This document shows, piece by piece, positions 1 through 13,063 of a stretch of 64,000 nt of DNA. The stretch lies in contig VXAY01002045.1 in assembly GCA_013399855.1 (NCBI GenBank), forward strand, positions 124,001 through 188,000, in the 5' to 3' direction. Under the pieces are notes generated by a model. That model had not been told where the DNA came from. It searched no databases and saw nothing but the letters and a program-made list of their open reading frames with translations. Made by a program: the position numbers and the translations under genes. Position 1 is the first letter of the stretch; each line of letters starts with the position of its first letter. This DNA is from Oxyruncus cristatus. Its lineage: Eukaryota > Chordata > Aves > Passeriformes > Cotingidae.

Positions 1-3000
1 TCCTTGTGGGTGACAACGGTGAGATTGAGAGCTAAGCTCTTTTTTGAGTCATTCATCAGCTCAGATGTGAGTTGTCAGCCATTTGAAGGTTTTCCACAAA
101 AGCTGCCACACAGAGTCTGTGCTCTTTATCAGTTCTCCAAGTATAGCAGTAGAGATGTGTCAGACCCACCACTTTCATTTATTAAAACTTTCTACCTAGT
201 TTGACGAACTGGAGGAAAGTTCTAGATATAACTGAATATTAATTAACCTTCTTGCGTTCTCCTAAACCTCCAGTTCAAAGCAGACATACTGTAAAACATA
301 AAAGGAATGATTCTCATTTAAGATACCTGCTGAGCCCCTGCATCTGTCTTTCCTTGGACTCTTACCCAGGTCACTTCCCTGATACTTCAGAAACCTCTAA
401 AACTTCTGTCCAGAGCATCAGTTACATACCCAATTTTAAAGCAATGTTATTAGTTGGACATAATCAGAGAACAAAGAAGGCTTTTAAGATAGGTCCAGTT
501 CCTCACCCTTTTTAGGTATCCTACTCAGGGGTCAGGGGCACATGGTTTTATGACTATTTGTAGGGGAAAGGTTGGAGCATTGAAATCTAAAACATCCTGT
601 GTCATGTGAGGAGGAGGGTAGCAGCAAGTTAGCATTTCTGGGCTGAAGCTGTGAGAACATATCTCCTGGTGGTGTTCCCCATGGAAGCCACTGCTCCTGC
701 CTGAAGCTGTCCCCAGCAGCAGTCAGGTCTGCTCAGATGTGCTGGCTGAATTGCTCTTAGGAGGGCTCCTGGTCCCATTTTGGTCAAATCACTCTCAGTG
801 AATTCAAACAGTTTAATAGAGAGACCTGAGATTCACCAGCCCAAGTTCCCTATGAAGTCAACAGAGAAGAAAACGTTTCTGTAGGTCAGCTCAGGCTTCC
901 AAGGTCCAAGTCTGGACATGCCTGCTTCTCCCTTTGTCCCATGGGGTCTGAGGCAACCACACTCCTGAGATGGATGGTTAGGAGGAGATCAACAAGGTGA
1001 AGGTGGACACAAGACTTAGACAGGCTGTTAGGTTCAGCTGCACTCCAAGTCAAGCGTAGTTTGGAGGGACTGGAAACACTGGACAGGGAAGTGGCTGGAA
1101 GCAGCTGTTGGGGTGATTACTGCAGCTGGGGCAGCCTCTGAGAAAGGGGATGGGTGCCTCCCAAAAGGGGACAGTATGTTCTTGACCATCACAATGGGAC
1201 AATCAGCTGAAATCAGTGAGAATTGTGCCCAAGTACCACAGTGCAGGGATAAAAAATTAAAAGCACTGTAGAAATCTTTAATGTATTTACTGTGGGGAAG
1301 CTGAAGGCACAACTGTAATCCCACTCATGTTCTTTTTTTATAAAAGTGCATCAGCATTTGCTTTTCACAAACCTGTTATGTAAAGAGTACTAGCGAGGTC
1401 TTTGAGTCATGTGAGGAGAGTCCAGCTCCTCGAGGACCTCCAGCAACTTAGATATTTTGCGTAACTTATAATGAAAGCATAACTGGAGGGAAAGGGATCC
1501 TGGGAGTTAATGGGTGTAACTCCACTATCATCAATAAATTACAGAACTGATGCCAGGCCTCAGTTCAACACACAATATTTTTTAGTGAACTAGATGCCAA
1601 AAATAAACAAGCCTTTTCTATAGTTTTAGGAAGACAAAGTGTCCAGGCTCTGACTTTTCAAAGCTACTCCCAAGCAAAAGGCAGAGAGTGCAAATGAGAT
1701 ATTTCAGGCTAAGAAAACAGCAGCAAACTGAAAAGTTCAGAATGGAAACACTTGGACAACCTTCTTTGTCCAATAACTCGTGATTTAGGTATAATAATCT
1801 GGCCCTGAAACTAAAGCTGGAAGGAGGTTTTATTACAAATGCAGCTGCATTTTTAATTAGACAGTGAAAAGTAGTAGGAAAAAAATAGCATAGGAACAAT
1901 TTTGTATGGGGACTGCGTGACCTAAAAGCTGCTTTTCAACTCTAATATCAATGACTTTGTGCTCTAGTTTCCTTCATCAACTGACTGGGGACTGGTTTTC
2001 AAGTCATTAGGAAACTAGGAACATATGAATTTTATTTCACAATCACAGAGAAATGGCACCAATAAGAAAAAAGGTGGAGGGTTTATTCTTACCTGAACTG
2101 ATTGTGCATTGCTTAAACTGGACTGATACAGTGGCCATGCTTTTTTTGCTACTGCTAGACAGAAGAGAGGAATTAGACCCCATATGATATTTCCAGACAG
2201 CAAGTTACAGACCGAACTTGTGGAAGTGGCAGTTCTTTGTGTTTCCATAGCAACCCAAGCTGCACTTGTCAGTAATTAAAATTAACTCCATAGTTTTATT
2301 GGAATGCCAGGATTTGCCTTCTCAGATGATGGAGACAAAAGAAAAGCAGCAATATCTGCAAAAATAATAGATTTCTTTTTACAGCTCAGTCATTCCTACA
2401 GCAGCTTTCAGCCAGACCACATCCTAATCCTTACCTTCTGCAGTATTGTTTCAGCATCTGTTTGACCAGCAATGGAAATCATATCTAGAAGATTTTAACC
2501 CAACTCCCACCACAAGCCTGGAGCCTTGCAGATGCATCTTGCTGCTGACACACAGTTCTCCTGCCTGGGTAGTCCCAGGTATGCCCTCCTGCCTCTCCTG
2601 ACAGCTGTCTACTGCAGGTAAGAAAGGTGAGAACAGCCTTTCTCCAGATCAAGCTCACCTAGAGCCCATCAGCCGCTGAGGTTGGGGCTGGTGAGAACGT
2701 ACATCCTGCGCCTCCTAAAAGCTCAAAAGAAAAACCCTTGCCAGGCTCTGACATGGCTTTAAGGTGGCTCCTTTCATTCCTAGTGAGATAGCACCCCTGT
2801 CCTGCCATCCCCAAAGCAATCATCTCTACCACAGACCACACACAGGGGCAGGGTGCAAACTGCCGCAAGCAGTGCTGGTTTTGGGGAGGGGAAAATTGCA
2901 GCCCTTCAACCCTTCCCAGCCATTCACTCCTACAAACACCTCCCTGGCAAAGCACGTCTCATAGAATATATCTACATCCTGTGTAAAGAGGACAGGGAAA

Positions 3001-6000
3001 AAAGCCCATCACTAACCCCCCTATCATCAAGCACTGTTTCAGTCAGATCATTTCTTGGCTTTGTCCTGAACCTTTTCCACCAGCTGTCTGCAGAGCAAGG
3101 TTTGGGCACACGTGCTGAGATGGTTCATTGCAGTAATTTTCCCAGATGTGACTATTAGACTGATTTGACAAGACAGCACAGTGTTTGGCTCCCTCTGCCC
3201 CACCAGCTCTCCAGCACTATCCCAGTGGCTTTGCGACCTCACATGTCCTCATGCTAAATGCCAGCAAAACACGCTACCAGGATCATGTGAAAAAACCACT
3301 GCCGTGGTGGGCTGCCGCACTTCCCTCATTTTCCTTTAGACAAGTGGAACTGGAAAAACACAGTAGAAACAATAATCATAGTTTTATGTACAGTGTTTCC
3401 TTTGTGGGGCCCAGTGGGGAGCCAGGGCCAAGTGCTAAGTGTAGATGCAGCCAGTCTGCTCTGGAGGGAGCAAAACAGGCATGAACCAGCCTGTTCCCCT
3501 TGGCCTCCCACACAAAGATCAGTCCTTGGCTCTCTTTTATTTTGTAGCAGGGATGTATACAGGGAGTACCAAAAATCAGTCCTGTGTCAAATAAACTCCT
3601 AACTTAATAGAAAAGTAAATGATTTTGCTTCTCAGAGAAAGTCGTATTTTCAAACTGGCTAAGTATAAATTGAAAGAATAAATTACGACCATAGCCTACC
3701 AGCAGCCAGCAGCTCCAGCAAAACAGATCATCATTAGTAGCTCAGAAAGTCATTAGGTAAGCCAAAATAAAGTGTTATATTAATAAAATACAATTTCCTT
3801 ATGTCTACCCCAAGAAGATATCTGTTAACAGCAAAAGAAGTACCTGCATTTCATTGTAGTAATTCAAATAAGGAAGGAAATTGTAAGACTGATGATTTAT
3901 ATCTTTAGAATGAATGGGAATACAAAATACATACATACACAAATGTATCATGAGCTCAGTAATAGCATCAAAACTATATGCAAACTGTTGTTTGGTACTA
4001 AAGGTAATATCCTACCAAAACTATCATTGGCAAAACTGTACCTTCTGCAAATGAAGTCTTAAGGGGCTTCTACCACTGACTTCAACAAAGAAGTCTGGAG
4101 CTGGAACTGTCTGGGGTTTAAATCTTTTTTTTAAACACAGTTTGAAGCAAAATGCGGGGTCTTTTTTAAGATTGTAAATCAGCTTTCATTTTCTATTTGC
4201 TCATTTCCTCTTATTTAGATAATAAATACTCAGAAAATTTTGCTCTTCTTAAGTTTTACTCCAGAAAGCCTCAAAGCACCAGTTCAAGAATTTCTCACAG
4301 AGCAGACCAGCAGTGCCCCAGAGCTATGATTCAGTAATCCCAGTCGCACTGTGATTATTGTGCACCACTTCCAACTCGGTTTTCATGATGAAACAAAACT
4401 CTTGTACAGGCACAAACCACAATTTCCAGGAATGTCTGTACTAGCAGCACAACACAGTGATGAGCATTCAGGGCAGTAGAACAAGAAAGGTCATGGTCTT
4501 TTGGAAGCAAAGTCATGTTTAAAAGTCTCCATGATTATTTCCTGCAGCTTGTTATAAAATGTTATCAATAGTCAAAATCCTGTCCGGAGTCAGGATATTT
4601 TTCGAAATAAGGTTGTAATGCTCCAGGGTTGTATTGGTTGTATTGCTGTGCTGCTGCATTTGACTGCTTCCTTTCCCTCCCACTTGAAACTTGATAAGAT
4701 CACGGTGGGAAATGGAGCATAAGATGGGCAAACAATGGTTCTACTCAGTGAGAAATGCACACAGGAATAGAGGAAATCCTACATTTTCTTACAAAGATAA
4801 CTTTTCAAATAAGACTTTAAGCAAATATGCAGGTCCTAGTCACAAGGGGAGCCTGACATGAGCCAGGCACGAGCCTCTAAATCTGTGTGTGTTGTAAAGG
4901 GACATTTATGACTCTACATAAAAGGTGCCGAAGTGCCAAAGCAGAAATCCATATCCAGATCTAGAGTGCAAAGGACTTAATGCCAACAAGCATTAAACTG
5001 TGACGTGCTCGTGCAGGCTGCCCGGGAACCTCTCTGGCTGCTTCACTGCAGCATTGTGCCTTGGTGAGGGGCATGTGTTTGGGAAGTACCCTCCAGATTG
5101 CGAAATGTGTCCTACATGTGCAAGAGGGACCCCTGCAGCCCCCAACAACAGAGTGACACTTATGCCTGTGCCCCTCAAGCAAGGCACACTGTTTGCACCG
5201 TGCCAGGGGATTTGTTTCAAGAATGGGGTGGGTTGCAGAGCCAGAAATCTGTGCAAATGTGACATCATCCCAAAACCCACCCCATGGTTTCCACATGGAG
5301 AAATAGAGTATGTGCAGGAAAAGAGGAATGTGTCAGCAAGCCCAACCCAGACCATCTGGCCAAGGCATCATCAGGACAGCTCGAGTTTTAAAATGAAGCA
5401 CATGCTAAAGAGTTTTGTTAGAAACCCTAAGCCACTCACCATGTGAGCAGCAGCACAACTTTCCCAAAGCAAGCTGTCTGTAAAGTTGACTGGCTGTCTC
5501 TCTGCATAGGATACAGGTTAGTTTTAAGGTACATAGTCCAGGGACTTTTCACACCTATCGCATCAGTCCTACCATTTCACTGGTTCTTCGCTTGTTGTTA
5601 TTGCAATCGTTCATTCCTCCTAAGAGGCACATCCTCCCGACCTGCTGAAAGACCAGTGAAAGGTGCATCTGATGTAGGCTGCCCTTGAGGACTTTCTCCA
5701 TTCTAGAAATATCCCAGGAGCATGGTCGTGCTAGGGGGGACCAGGGATTGTGCCTGGGTGGGATTCAACTGGCCAAATACAGACACTGTATCCTGCATTA
5801 AGCACTGACAACTCATTTAATCCCGTGCACACACTGGAGAGTCTTGAATGAATCTGTCTGTAAAATCAGAATCAGCAAACATAGAGAAATCCAGGTGTTC
5901 ATTTAACTGCCTGTGCACAGACGTCTGGCACAGTAGGACACAAGGATATGTGAACTGAGCACTTTAAGTTAGGTGAGACCAAGCTCATCTCATGCAACTT

Positions 6001-6885
6001 TTGGTTTAATACAGAATTTCAGCAAAACAGAAATGGAATTCAAACACCTTCATTCAAGTACCCACATGCACAACACACTTTTGTTTCACCTCAGAGAGAG
6101 TTACATGTTTCAGAGCCAGGTATTACCACACCAATTTTTTCTGACCAGACAAAATTCAGGCCAGCAAAAGCCTACCCACAAACTGGAAAGCAGATCTCTC
6201 TGCATCACATGATGGAAGTAGGAAGGAAAGGGGAACCCCAAACCTCGACACTGCCACTTAGAGAGCCCAGTGCTGCAAATACCTTTTCCACTCGTCTTTC
6301 ACAGCAGGATACACTCAGCAGCAGCAGCAAGCAGAAGCAGTTCTAGAGGAGGCAGCCAACACACCCAAACTCTGCCAAGACAGCTGTGCTGCCTGGTAGA
6401 AGTGGAGAAAGAGATAACAGCAGGAAAAATATAAAGATACGGCTTCAAACCCTCAACATCTACTCTGAAGGGGTTAAACCTGTTCTCTGCGTCTCTCTGA
6501 CTTGTCAATAGTGATAAAATTGCCTCCTTTCCTCCTGCTTTTTCTATACACCACTACACAGTAGGATTCCAACATGCAGACGCAGCTTTACACATTTTGT
6601 CATGGTTGGCTGCATTTTTCAGAGCTCTTTCTTTTATCTTCATTAAACTTGAATAAAAAGGGGTCTATTAAAAAATGCAAAGGACTCATTTTTCAAAATC
6701 AACCCTGGCCTTCAATTTTTCAACATTAAAGCACTGTTTCTTTTATTTGGTTTAATCCCAACTCCAAAAGAAAGGAAGAAACACAGTCGGAGAGTGACCA
6801 AGAACATAAATGCCTCAGGACCAAGCAGGACAGTCCAACACCGCCTGCCCCATTTGCCAGGCTGGGCTCCCTATGGTTAGTGGTG
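1..6885. other. Unique non-coding DNA, no gene recognised
   Basis: No transposon, RNA gene or protein family is recognisable here. The only notable open frames lie at about 4961-5446, where a 148-codon plus-strand frame overlaps 111- and 120-codon minus-strand frames. Being open on both strands at once points to chance absence of stops rather than coding. Frames at 1034-1324, 2659-2955 and 2853-3158 are shorter and show no motifs. A small (CAG)4 run sits near 6316-6329. The sequence could be intergenic or intronic. Confidence 0.6.
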
Positions 6886-7117
6886 TGATGAAGACCTTTT
6901 CCTAACAGAGCCATCCAGAGAGTGGTCTGGCACTGGAACAGGCTCACCAGGCAAGCGGTCACAGCACCAAGCCTGACAGAGTCCAGGAAGTGTTTGCACA
7001 ATGCTCTCAGGCGCATTCTGTGGTTCTAGGGGCTGTCCTGTGCAGGGCCAGGAGCCGGACTTTGATGATCCTTGTGGGTCCCTTCCAATTCCAGATATTC
7101 TATAATTCTGTGATTCA
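6886..7117 (+). mobile_element. CR1 LINE, 3' end fragment
   Basis: This is a 5'-truncated CR1 retrotransposon copy in plus orientation. It starts in the part encoding the end of the reverse-transcriptase protein (the 'cactggaacaggctc' segment around 6930, the DNA equivalent of the H-W-N-x-L-P motif). It then runs through the CR1 3' untranslated tail, with 'ggctgtcctgtgcagggcc' near 7031 and 'gatgatccttgtgggtccc' near 7065, to a degraded 'attctataattctgtgatt' end. Short 3' fragments are the normal product of CR1 target-primed insertion. Many substitutions and lost frames show it is an old, inactive copy. Boundaries are good to about 10 bases. Confidence 0.9.
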
Positions 7118-10100
7118 GAACAAGAGACAAACTCTGGAGCTCCAGCACACCCTCTGTAGAGCCCTTTCTTTCTCTGTCTGGTATTGGTTGCCAAGGTTAA
7201 ATCCCTCAGTCAGCTGTATAAATATCCCCTGAAGTGCACTAAACTTTTTCACAGCTGTAATCAACTCTTTAAAGAGCACTTGGCTATATCTTCAGAAATT
7301 GGATCAGAGCAATCTGATATCTTCAAACCAGACATGACAGAAATTTTGGGTAAGGTTTGGTTTCACAACAAGACACCCGTTTTCAAGGTGACCTCGTCTC
7401 TCAGGCTTCTAAGTCACTTAGGTTATTTTTAAAAGGTTAGCAAACAATAAAAGCCCCGTATTTTGAAGAGCTTAGTGCACGGGGTTAGACAGGAACTGTT
7501 GCAAACTGTCAGTGCTCTCCTCACATCAACGGGGCAGGCAATGACATTTGGCTTGGGCAGCAGCCAGGACGTGCACGGGATTTCTTGAAACTTTGAGACA
7601 AACTTGTATAGGTGTCTGAAATGACAGCTTGGGTTTCTGGGGGGAGGTGTCCAAGGAGAACAAACAGACAGCATAGGGGACCCTGTCAGGAAATTACAAT
7701 GTCTCTAAAGTTGAAAAGACCACTGTCAATAAGCTTGGTGGATGCACTTGAACTCACTGCTTTAAAGAATAACCCTTTCCACCAGGCTCTGTTGCTGCAA
7801 ACAACAATATGATGAGAGTGTGAGGGTAAGATGTCAAACTAGTCAACACAATGTTTTCAAACTCACAGTAACAGCCACCAGAACAGCTGCTTTGTCTAAT
7901 ATTTTCCTTCAAGCAGAGAAGAGCATAGAAGCATTCCTGTCTTGGCATATCATGTAACACAGCAAAAGTCTTCAAGAGTTTTTAAGCATTTTTTTGCTGT
8001 GAAGCATTCAAAGTAAAGGGATCAAAGATCAGGAAATATGTGACACCTGTTCATTCCTCATATCTGATGGAGTCTGGCAGTTGGTTTGTGTTGTCATTGG
8101 CTTCTGCTCATTTCCTGCTCCAGCCCAGAAAAACAATTTTTTTATGACTACTTAGGAGGAGGAATCAGTTCAGATGCTTCAGACCTAAACTCAGATCTGC
8201 AGCTGACCCTCCCTAAATTAAAATGAATATTCCTCATTATTGGAAACATCAGCCATTGCTCTAAAAACCATCTGTCATTTAAACCGTGTTGTCTTTGTCG
8301 AAGCTTTTTTCACGTACTTTAATTTTCACGTCAGAATCATACAGCAAATATCTTCAGTTAAGCTGAATTTTTAAGGCAGCAAAATGGGGGCAGGAAAACA
8401 AAACATGTTCCTCCAAACCCATAGGGATACCTGGGCACAGACTAATCCCACCTGCGGCAGTGGGGAACAAGTGGAGGAAAACCAAGAGTTCCTCAGCTCA
8501 GTTCAGCTCTCCCAAGATACAGACCCCCTTGGGAAGTGTCCATCTCTTTCCTTCACCATACAGATAGCCAGAACTGGGAGTTGTGCTTAACCAAGGGCCA
8601 CTGTTAAGTGTTTAAAACTGGGATCACTGGAGAGCTGTGGCAGGTCTGAACACAGCCTGAAGTGAGCCACATAATTTAGCTGGATTGTTCACTTTGCTGT
8701 CTGTGACCATTAAATTGAAAGATAGTACTAAACTATTCTATTCCAAATGCCAGGGGTGTGTTATTTGGAGGTTTTCATTCATCTCACAGGAATTTTAACT
8801 ATCCCACAGACCCTGATGAAGCCCAAGCAGGTACACTTGTTGCAGAACGTGCCTCCTGGTCCCCTCACCACTTATTCTTTGTGCATGCAAAACTGCCCTT
8901 GCTAGTGATACTGAGCACAGAAGCTTCTACTCTTCTTGTGGCATTTGGGAATACTTCCCTTCAGCTGCCTTGTGGAAGCTGAATTATGTTGGAGTAATAT
9001 TTGTAAAGTATTTTGTTAGACTCTGTCTAATGAAACACTATCAAACAAACCTTTTAAATCAAAGAGACCAATGACAGACTTGGCCTGAGCAGCAGACTCA
9101 CCACAGTATATGATGGGCCCTCTCTGTGGGTTTGCACACTGGAAATATATTTCCAAAACTAGAGGGGGAAAAGGAAAAAGTAAAGAGGTTTTCTTATACA
9201 TGAGCGATGGATGTTATAAAATTTCTCCCTGTTTGAAGGAAAATTAGAGCTTAGATCTTCCAGCTGCCACTAATTCACTTGTAACAAAGCATGATCAATT
9301 ATTGCTATAAACAAAGCACATTCCAAAACAATTGAGGCCGAGGCAATAAAACCACCCGTTAGAACAGACACGTTGGACAGGCTCCAGTCAGTATCATTTA
9401 GGTGAGTAATGTAGGCAAAGCTCCACTGCAATTTTGGGCATCTGGCCCGGGAGAGGAGGGGAAAGAAAACAATTCAGGCAGCCTGATACGCCCCTCTGGA
9501 TTCTTCCTCTGGAGCCAGTGGAGAAGGGGGAGAGCTGCTGAAGACTGGGGGGATGATGCAGGCAGCCCTGGACTGCTGCCTCTCTTGGCTGCACAGGACA
9601 GGGGGACATGGTCTGGCCAAACCACAGCCCAGGAGGTTGAGAGACCACCCAGAAGATGTCGCAGCCAGCAGGTGGATGGCACACAGCCTCAGCAGGACTC
9701 AGGCCTGTGTCACCTCCTCTGGGCTAGAGGAGGGCAGTGGGGCCACCTTCCCTCACCACAGGGGAGGTCTGTAAGGGCAATCAACTAACCCCACACACTG
9801 CACATGGCCTGGGCATGTCCCACCATCAAATGCTCCCTGTGGTTCCCCTGGCACAGCCTCGGCTCCATGCAGTTAGCACTTTCTCAGGCAGCACCCAGGC
9901 ATGGCTTGGAGATGGCATTGGCCATGGCAGGGTGCAGTCATCACAGTTTGGAGAGTAAGGGAATACAGCTGTACGAAAGCAAGTCGTGCTATGCCAGTTG
10001 TCAACACAAAATAACTGTCTTGGCCCGCTGATTTGCTTTCTCAGATGCAGTCACAATCAAAGCAGGGTCCAGCAGTCAAAATCCCTTCTTCCTAGAAGCG

Positions 10101-10472
10101 TGCCTAACACCAAGGCTGAAGTGATGTGTTTTCTAGTCTGCTCCTCGCCTGAACTTGTGACAGTTGTCTGAATGGCTACAAAGTGGACCAATTTTGGCAA
10201 GAACAGTGTCAAGTGTACTCACTCAGGATACTCCATGGCAACAATCCAACACCACACACCACCTCTCATTCCCTGAAGGACTACTGAGATAGATGGAGCC
10301 CAAAGTCATGGACAAAATAAAGTCAATGGATTTTCTAGAGGGATGACTAAGGGAATGATATCTGTGTGCATGTATCAAAGGACAGGAAAAGTCATGGTGG
10401 TTACTTGGAATCTATTGAAGAGTGTGGGACCTGGGTGTGACATAGAATATCGTAGAGAATAAAGGGTCAATA
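7118..10472. other. Unique non-coding DNA, no gene recognised
   Basis: No repeat family or gene is recognised. The stretch 9400-9790 is GC-richer than its surroundings and stays open in several frames on both strands (128 codons on plus at 9402-9788, 96 and 94 codons on minus at 9394-9684). The conceptual products show no known motif, so I treat this as base composition rather than coding. The rest is AT-rich with ordinary short frames. Confidence 0.6.
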
Positions 10473-11049
10473 TAGTTCTGGTTTTCACTAGGATAGAGTT
10501 AATATTATTCCTAGTAGCTGATATAGTGCTGTGTTTTGGATTTAGGATGAGAAAAATGTTGATTTTTATCAGCACACTGATGTTTTAGTTGTTGCTAAGC
10601 ACTGTTTACACTGAGACTAGGACCTTTCAGCTTCTCACACCACCCCACCAGCAAGTAGGATGGGGTACACATTAAGCTGGGAGGAGACACTGCTGGGACA
10701 GCTGACCCAAACTAGCCAAAGGGATATTCCATACCATTCCATATGGTTTCATACTCAGCATATAAACTAGGGGGAAAGCTGGCCAGGAGACACTGCTCGG
10801 GAGCTGTCTGGGCATCTGTTGGCTGGTGGTAAGCAATTGCATTGTGCATCATTTGTTTTGTATACTCTAATTCTTGTCTCATTATTAGTATTACTGTTAT
10901 TTTCCCTTCTGTTTCTGTCATAGTAAACTGTCTTTATCTCAACCCATGAATTTTACCCCAATTCTCTCTCCCGTTCCACTGCAGGGGAGGAAGCAGGGAT
11001 GAATGAGCAGCTGTGTGGTGTTTAGATGCCTGCTGGGTTACACCAAGCA
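10473..11049 (+). mobile_element. Solo LTR of an avian ERVL endogenous retrovirus
   Basis: This 577-base segment matches the general structure of the widespread avian ERVL-class LTR. It has a U3 with 'gtagctgatatagtgctgtg' near 10514 and 'tgacccaaactagccaaag' near 10703, a TATA box at 10761-10767, a T-rich stretch, an AGTAAA polyadenylation-like signal near 10922 followed by 'ctgtctttatctcaaccca', and a 3' end resembling 'gggttaaaccatgaca' at 11034-11049. No retroviral gag, pol or env sequence adjoins it and no second LTR lies in the same orientation, so it is a solo LTR left by recombination between the two LTRs of a former provirus. The terminal TG/CA are eroded and I could not find a clear target-site duplication. 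The same family recurs in reverse at 51207-51790. Confidence 0.9.
10761..10767 (+). promoter_or_regulatory. TATA box of the ERVL solo LTR
   Basis: The heptamer TATAAAC lies where the LTR family carries its core promoter, between U3 and R. It is intact here, whereas the matching position in the other LTR (about 51512-51530, minus strand) is mutated. Whether it still drives transcription cannot be told from sequence. Confidence 0.6.
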
Positions 11050-13063
11050 GTTAGGACAGTTATAAAGTATTGGTGTAGGTATTATGTCACATAACTTTCC
11101 CACAACTGAAGTCCTTAGAGGAATGTCTCAAATGCTAGACTATAACGTTAAGACCGGTAGCTGTCACAACCCCAAATCCAGCTGCAGTCCAACTGCACAA
11201 TCCTGTCTATTTAGGCTTCTCTGGGGTGAGTTCAGGTAGCTCTGTGTCCAACCCTAGGCCACAAAATCCTTTGAGTAAAAGTCAGACATTATTATCACAT
11301 GCAGAGCTGCCACCTAAGTCTCTGATACTGATCAGCAACAGGTGGCAATGTGAAGGTGTAAGAAATGTGAAAAGTATGCACTATTCCTATCAGCAATCAC
11401 AATTTTAGAGAATACTTGGTGTTGAAAGTCTAGTTTATTCAGTATTTTCTGGTTTAGAAACTCTGGTTAACTTCCTCTGTAACATTTCATGTTCTACTAT
11501 CTTTGAAATGGAGTGGTCAGGATGCACACAGCATCCCACAGATTTAAAATGTAGAATGATGACTGTTGTCTTTTCCTTTCTTGTTATATAAACCACAAAC
11601 CCCAGCACATTAAAGAATGTCTGAATACTGTTGAGCTCTCGAATGAGTTCATGCTCTGAGTATTAACTGGAGGCCGTTGGATGAGGGTCCATTTTTACTG
11701 GGTCCCAAATTAGAGACCAGTTTTGAAAGCTTGACTCAAAAGGATGAGTATGATGAATGAAACACATCTTTGAGATGGATTTTTGAGAAGGAACTTTTAT
11801 CAGGAATTCCTGCACATAATTTACCAAAAAGAGGCAGTATCACTTTTGAGAAAATTAGTTTGTTTAAGGATCAGGATTTCAGGATTTACTCCATAGAAAT
11901 AAATTACTTATTTTAACGATCTCTTTCCTGAATGCATTTCAGCTTGTAGCTGCTGACTTCAAAGGCAAAAATAAACTCTGGCTGTTTGGCTGAGCATTCC
12001 TGCAGGTCCAGGACATATGGCACCCATCTCTGTTGTGGGTTGATGCTCAATACCAGCCCAGCCTGAGGTCCAGCCTCTCCACTGTCCCTGCAAAACTGGC
12101 AAACTTTGCACAGCCCTGATCTCTGTGGAGAAGAGAGGTTGGAGGGCTCTCCACAGAGCTGGGGCCACAGAAGCAAAACATACCATGGCTTTGCTGAACA
12201 TTTCCTTTTCTGTTTCAGCATGGCACTCTGCACCCCAGTCATGTGTATCCTCCACATGCACTCACTGCATGGGCAGAAAGCACATGGGACATGGGACTCG
12301 TTGCATCCAAACCTGGCAGTAGACCCCTACATCATCTACCAGTATGGCCACAGCGAGTAGAAACTCCTTGGGCTTCACACAAAGCTTTTTCAACTTAACA
12401 GAAAGTCTCTTCTGCATTTGAACAACTCTTGCTTGTGACTGATGGCAAAACTGACAAGCAAAGCCCAAACCATGATGACCATGGAGACCTGCTGCAGTGG
12501 GTGAGTCACATCCACACCAGCTGGAGTCTGGTATCCCTGGCACAAACCAGGGAATCCCTGGCACAAACCATCCCAGCTTCCTAAACAAGCGAGGTTCTAT
12601 TTGCAGAGATAGCAGGTGGAGGGAGGGAAAGGAGGAATCCCTGTCTTCCTCGATGGGCATACATGCTCAAATATCTTCTGAAACCTCTTAAGCACTAAGC
12701 ATCCCAGCTGCCTCTTCTAGTGGCAGGCCTGCCTTTAGAAGCCCAATTTATTTCTTCCATAGGTAGATGTTGCATAAATTCTGACTACATTGAGCTAAAT
12801 TTTCTTGCTCTTTGCTTCTGTGCAGTATCCACCAGCTAGCTGCAGACACATGTTTAGATTCATATTTAGCTTGTACTCCCAAATAGCATCAGTATTGTAG
12901 GTCCTGCTACGGCAGGTCAAAATTTTGGGATGTTGTTTTATTTGCTACCCAGGCTATTTTTTAAAAATTACATTTGGAGAGCAGAAAATATCTGATTTGT
13001 GAAAGTCAAATTAAGCTAGGACCCACACCCTGGCAGTCAATATCCTTTTGAGGTAAAAAAAAA
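11050..13063. other. Unassigned sequence with an exon-like open frame
   Basis: Between the LTR and the assembly gap no known repeat is recognised. The part 11913-12690 is open in several frames on both strands (114 and 132 codons on minus, 84 on plus). On plus, a pyrimidine tract ending 'ttttctgtttcag' at 12206-12218 is followed by an open frame that stops at 12358-12360, the pattern of a terminal coding exon, but I do not recognise the 46-residue product. A 17-base direct repeat (12533-12549 and 12554-12570, 4 bases apart) lies just downstream. None of this is enough to call a gene. Confidence 0.5.
12533..12570. repeat. 17-bp tandem direct repeat, two copies
   Basis: The motif ATCCCTGGCACAAACCA occurs identically at 12533-12549 and 12554-12570, separated by GGGA (period 21). 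This is a local duplication, probably from replication slippage. Confidence 0.95.

Noticed and set aside
4961..5446. Cysteine-containing 148-codon frame on plus, overlapping two minus frames
   Set aside because: Three frames are open together on both strands, so the absence of stops is not evidence of coding. The cysteines do not form a pattern I recognise.
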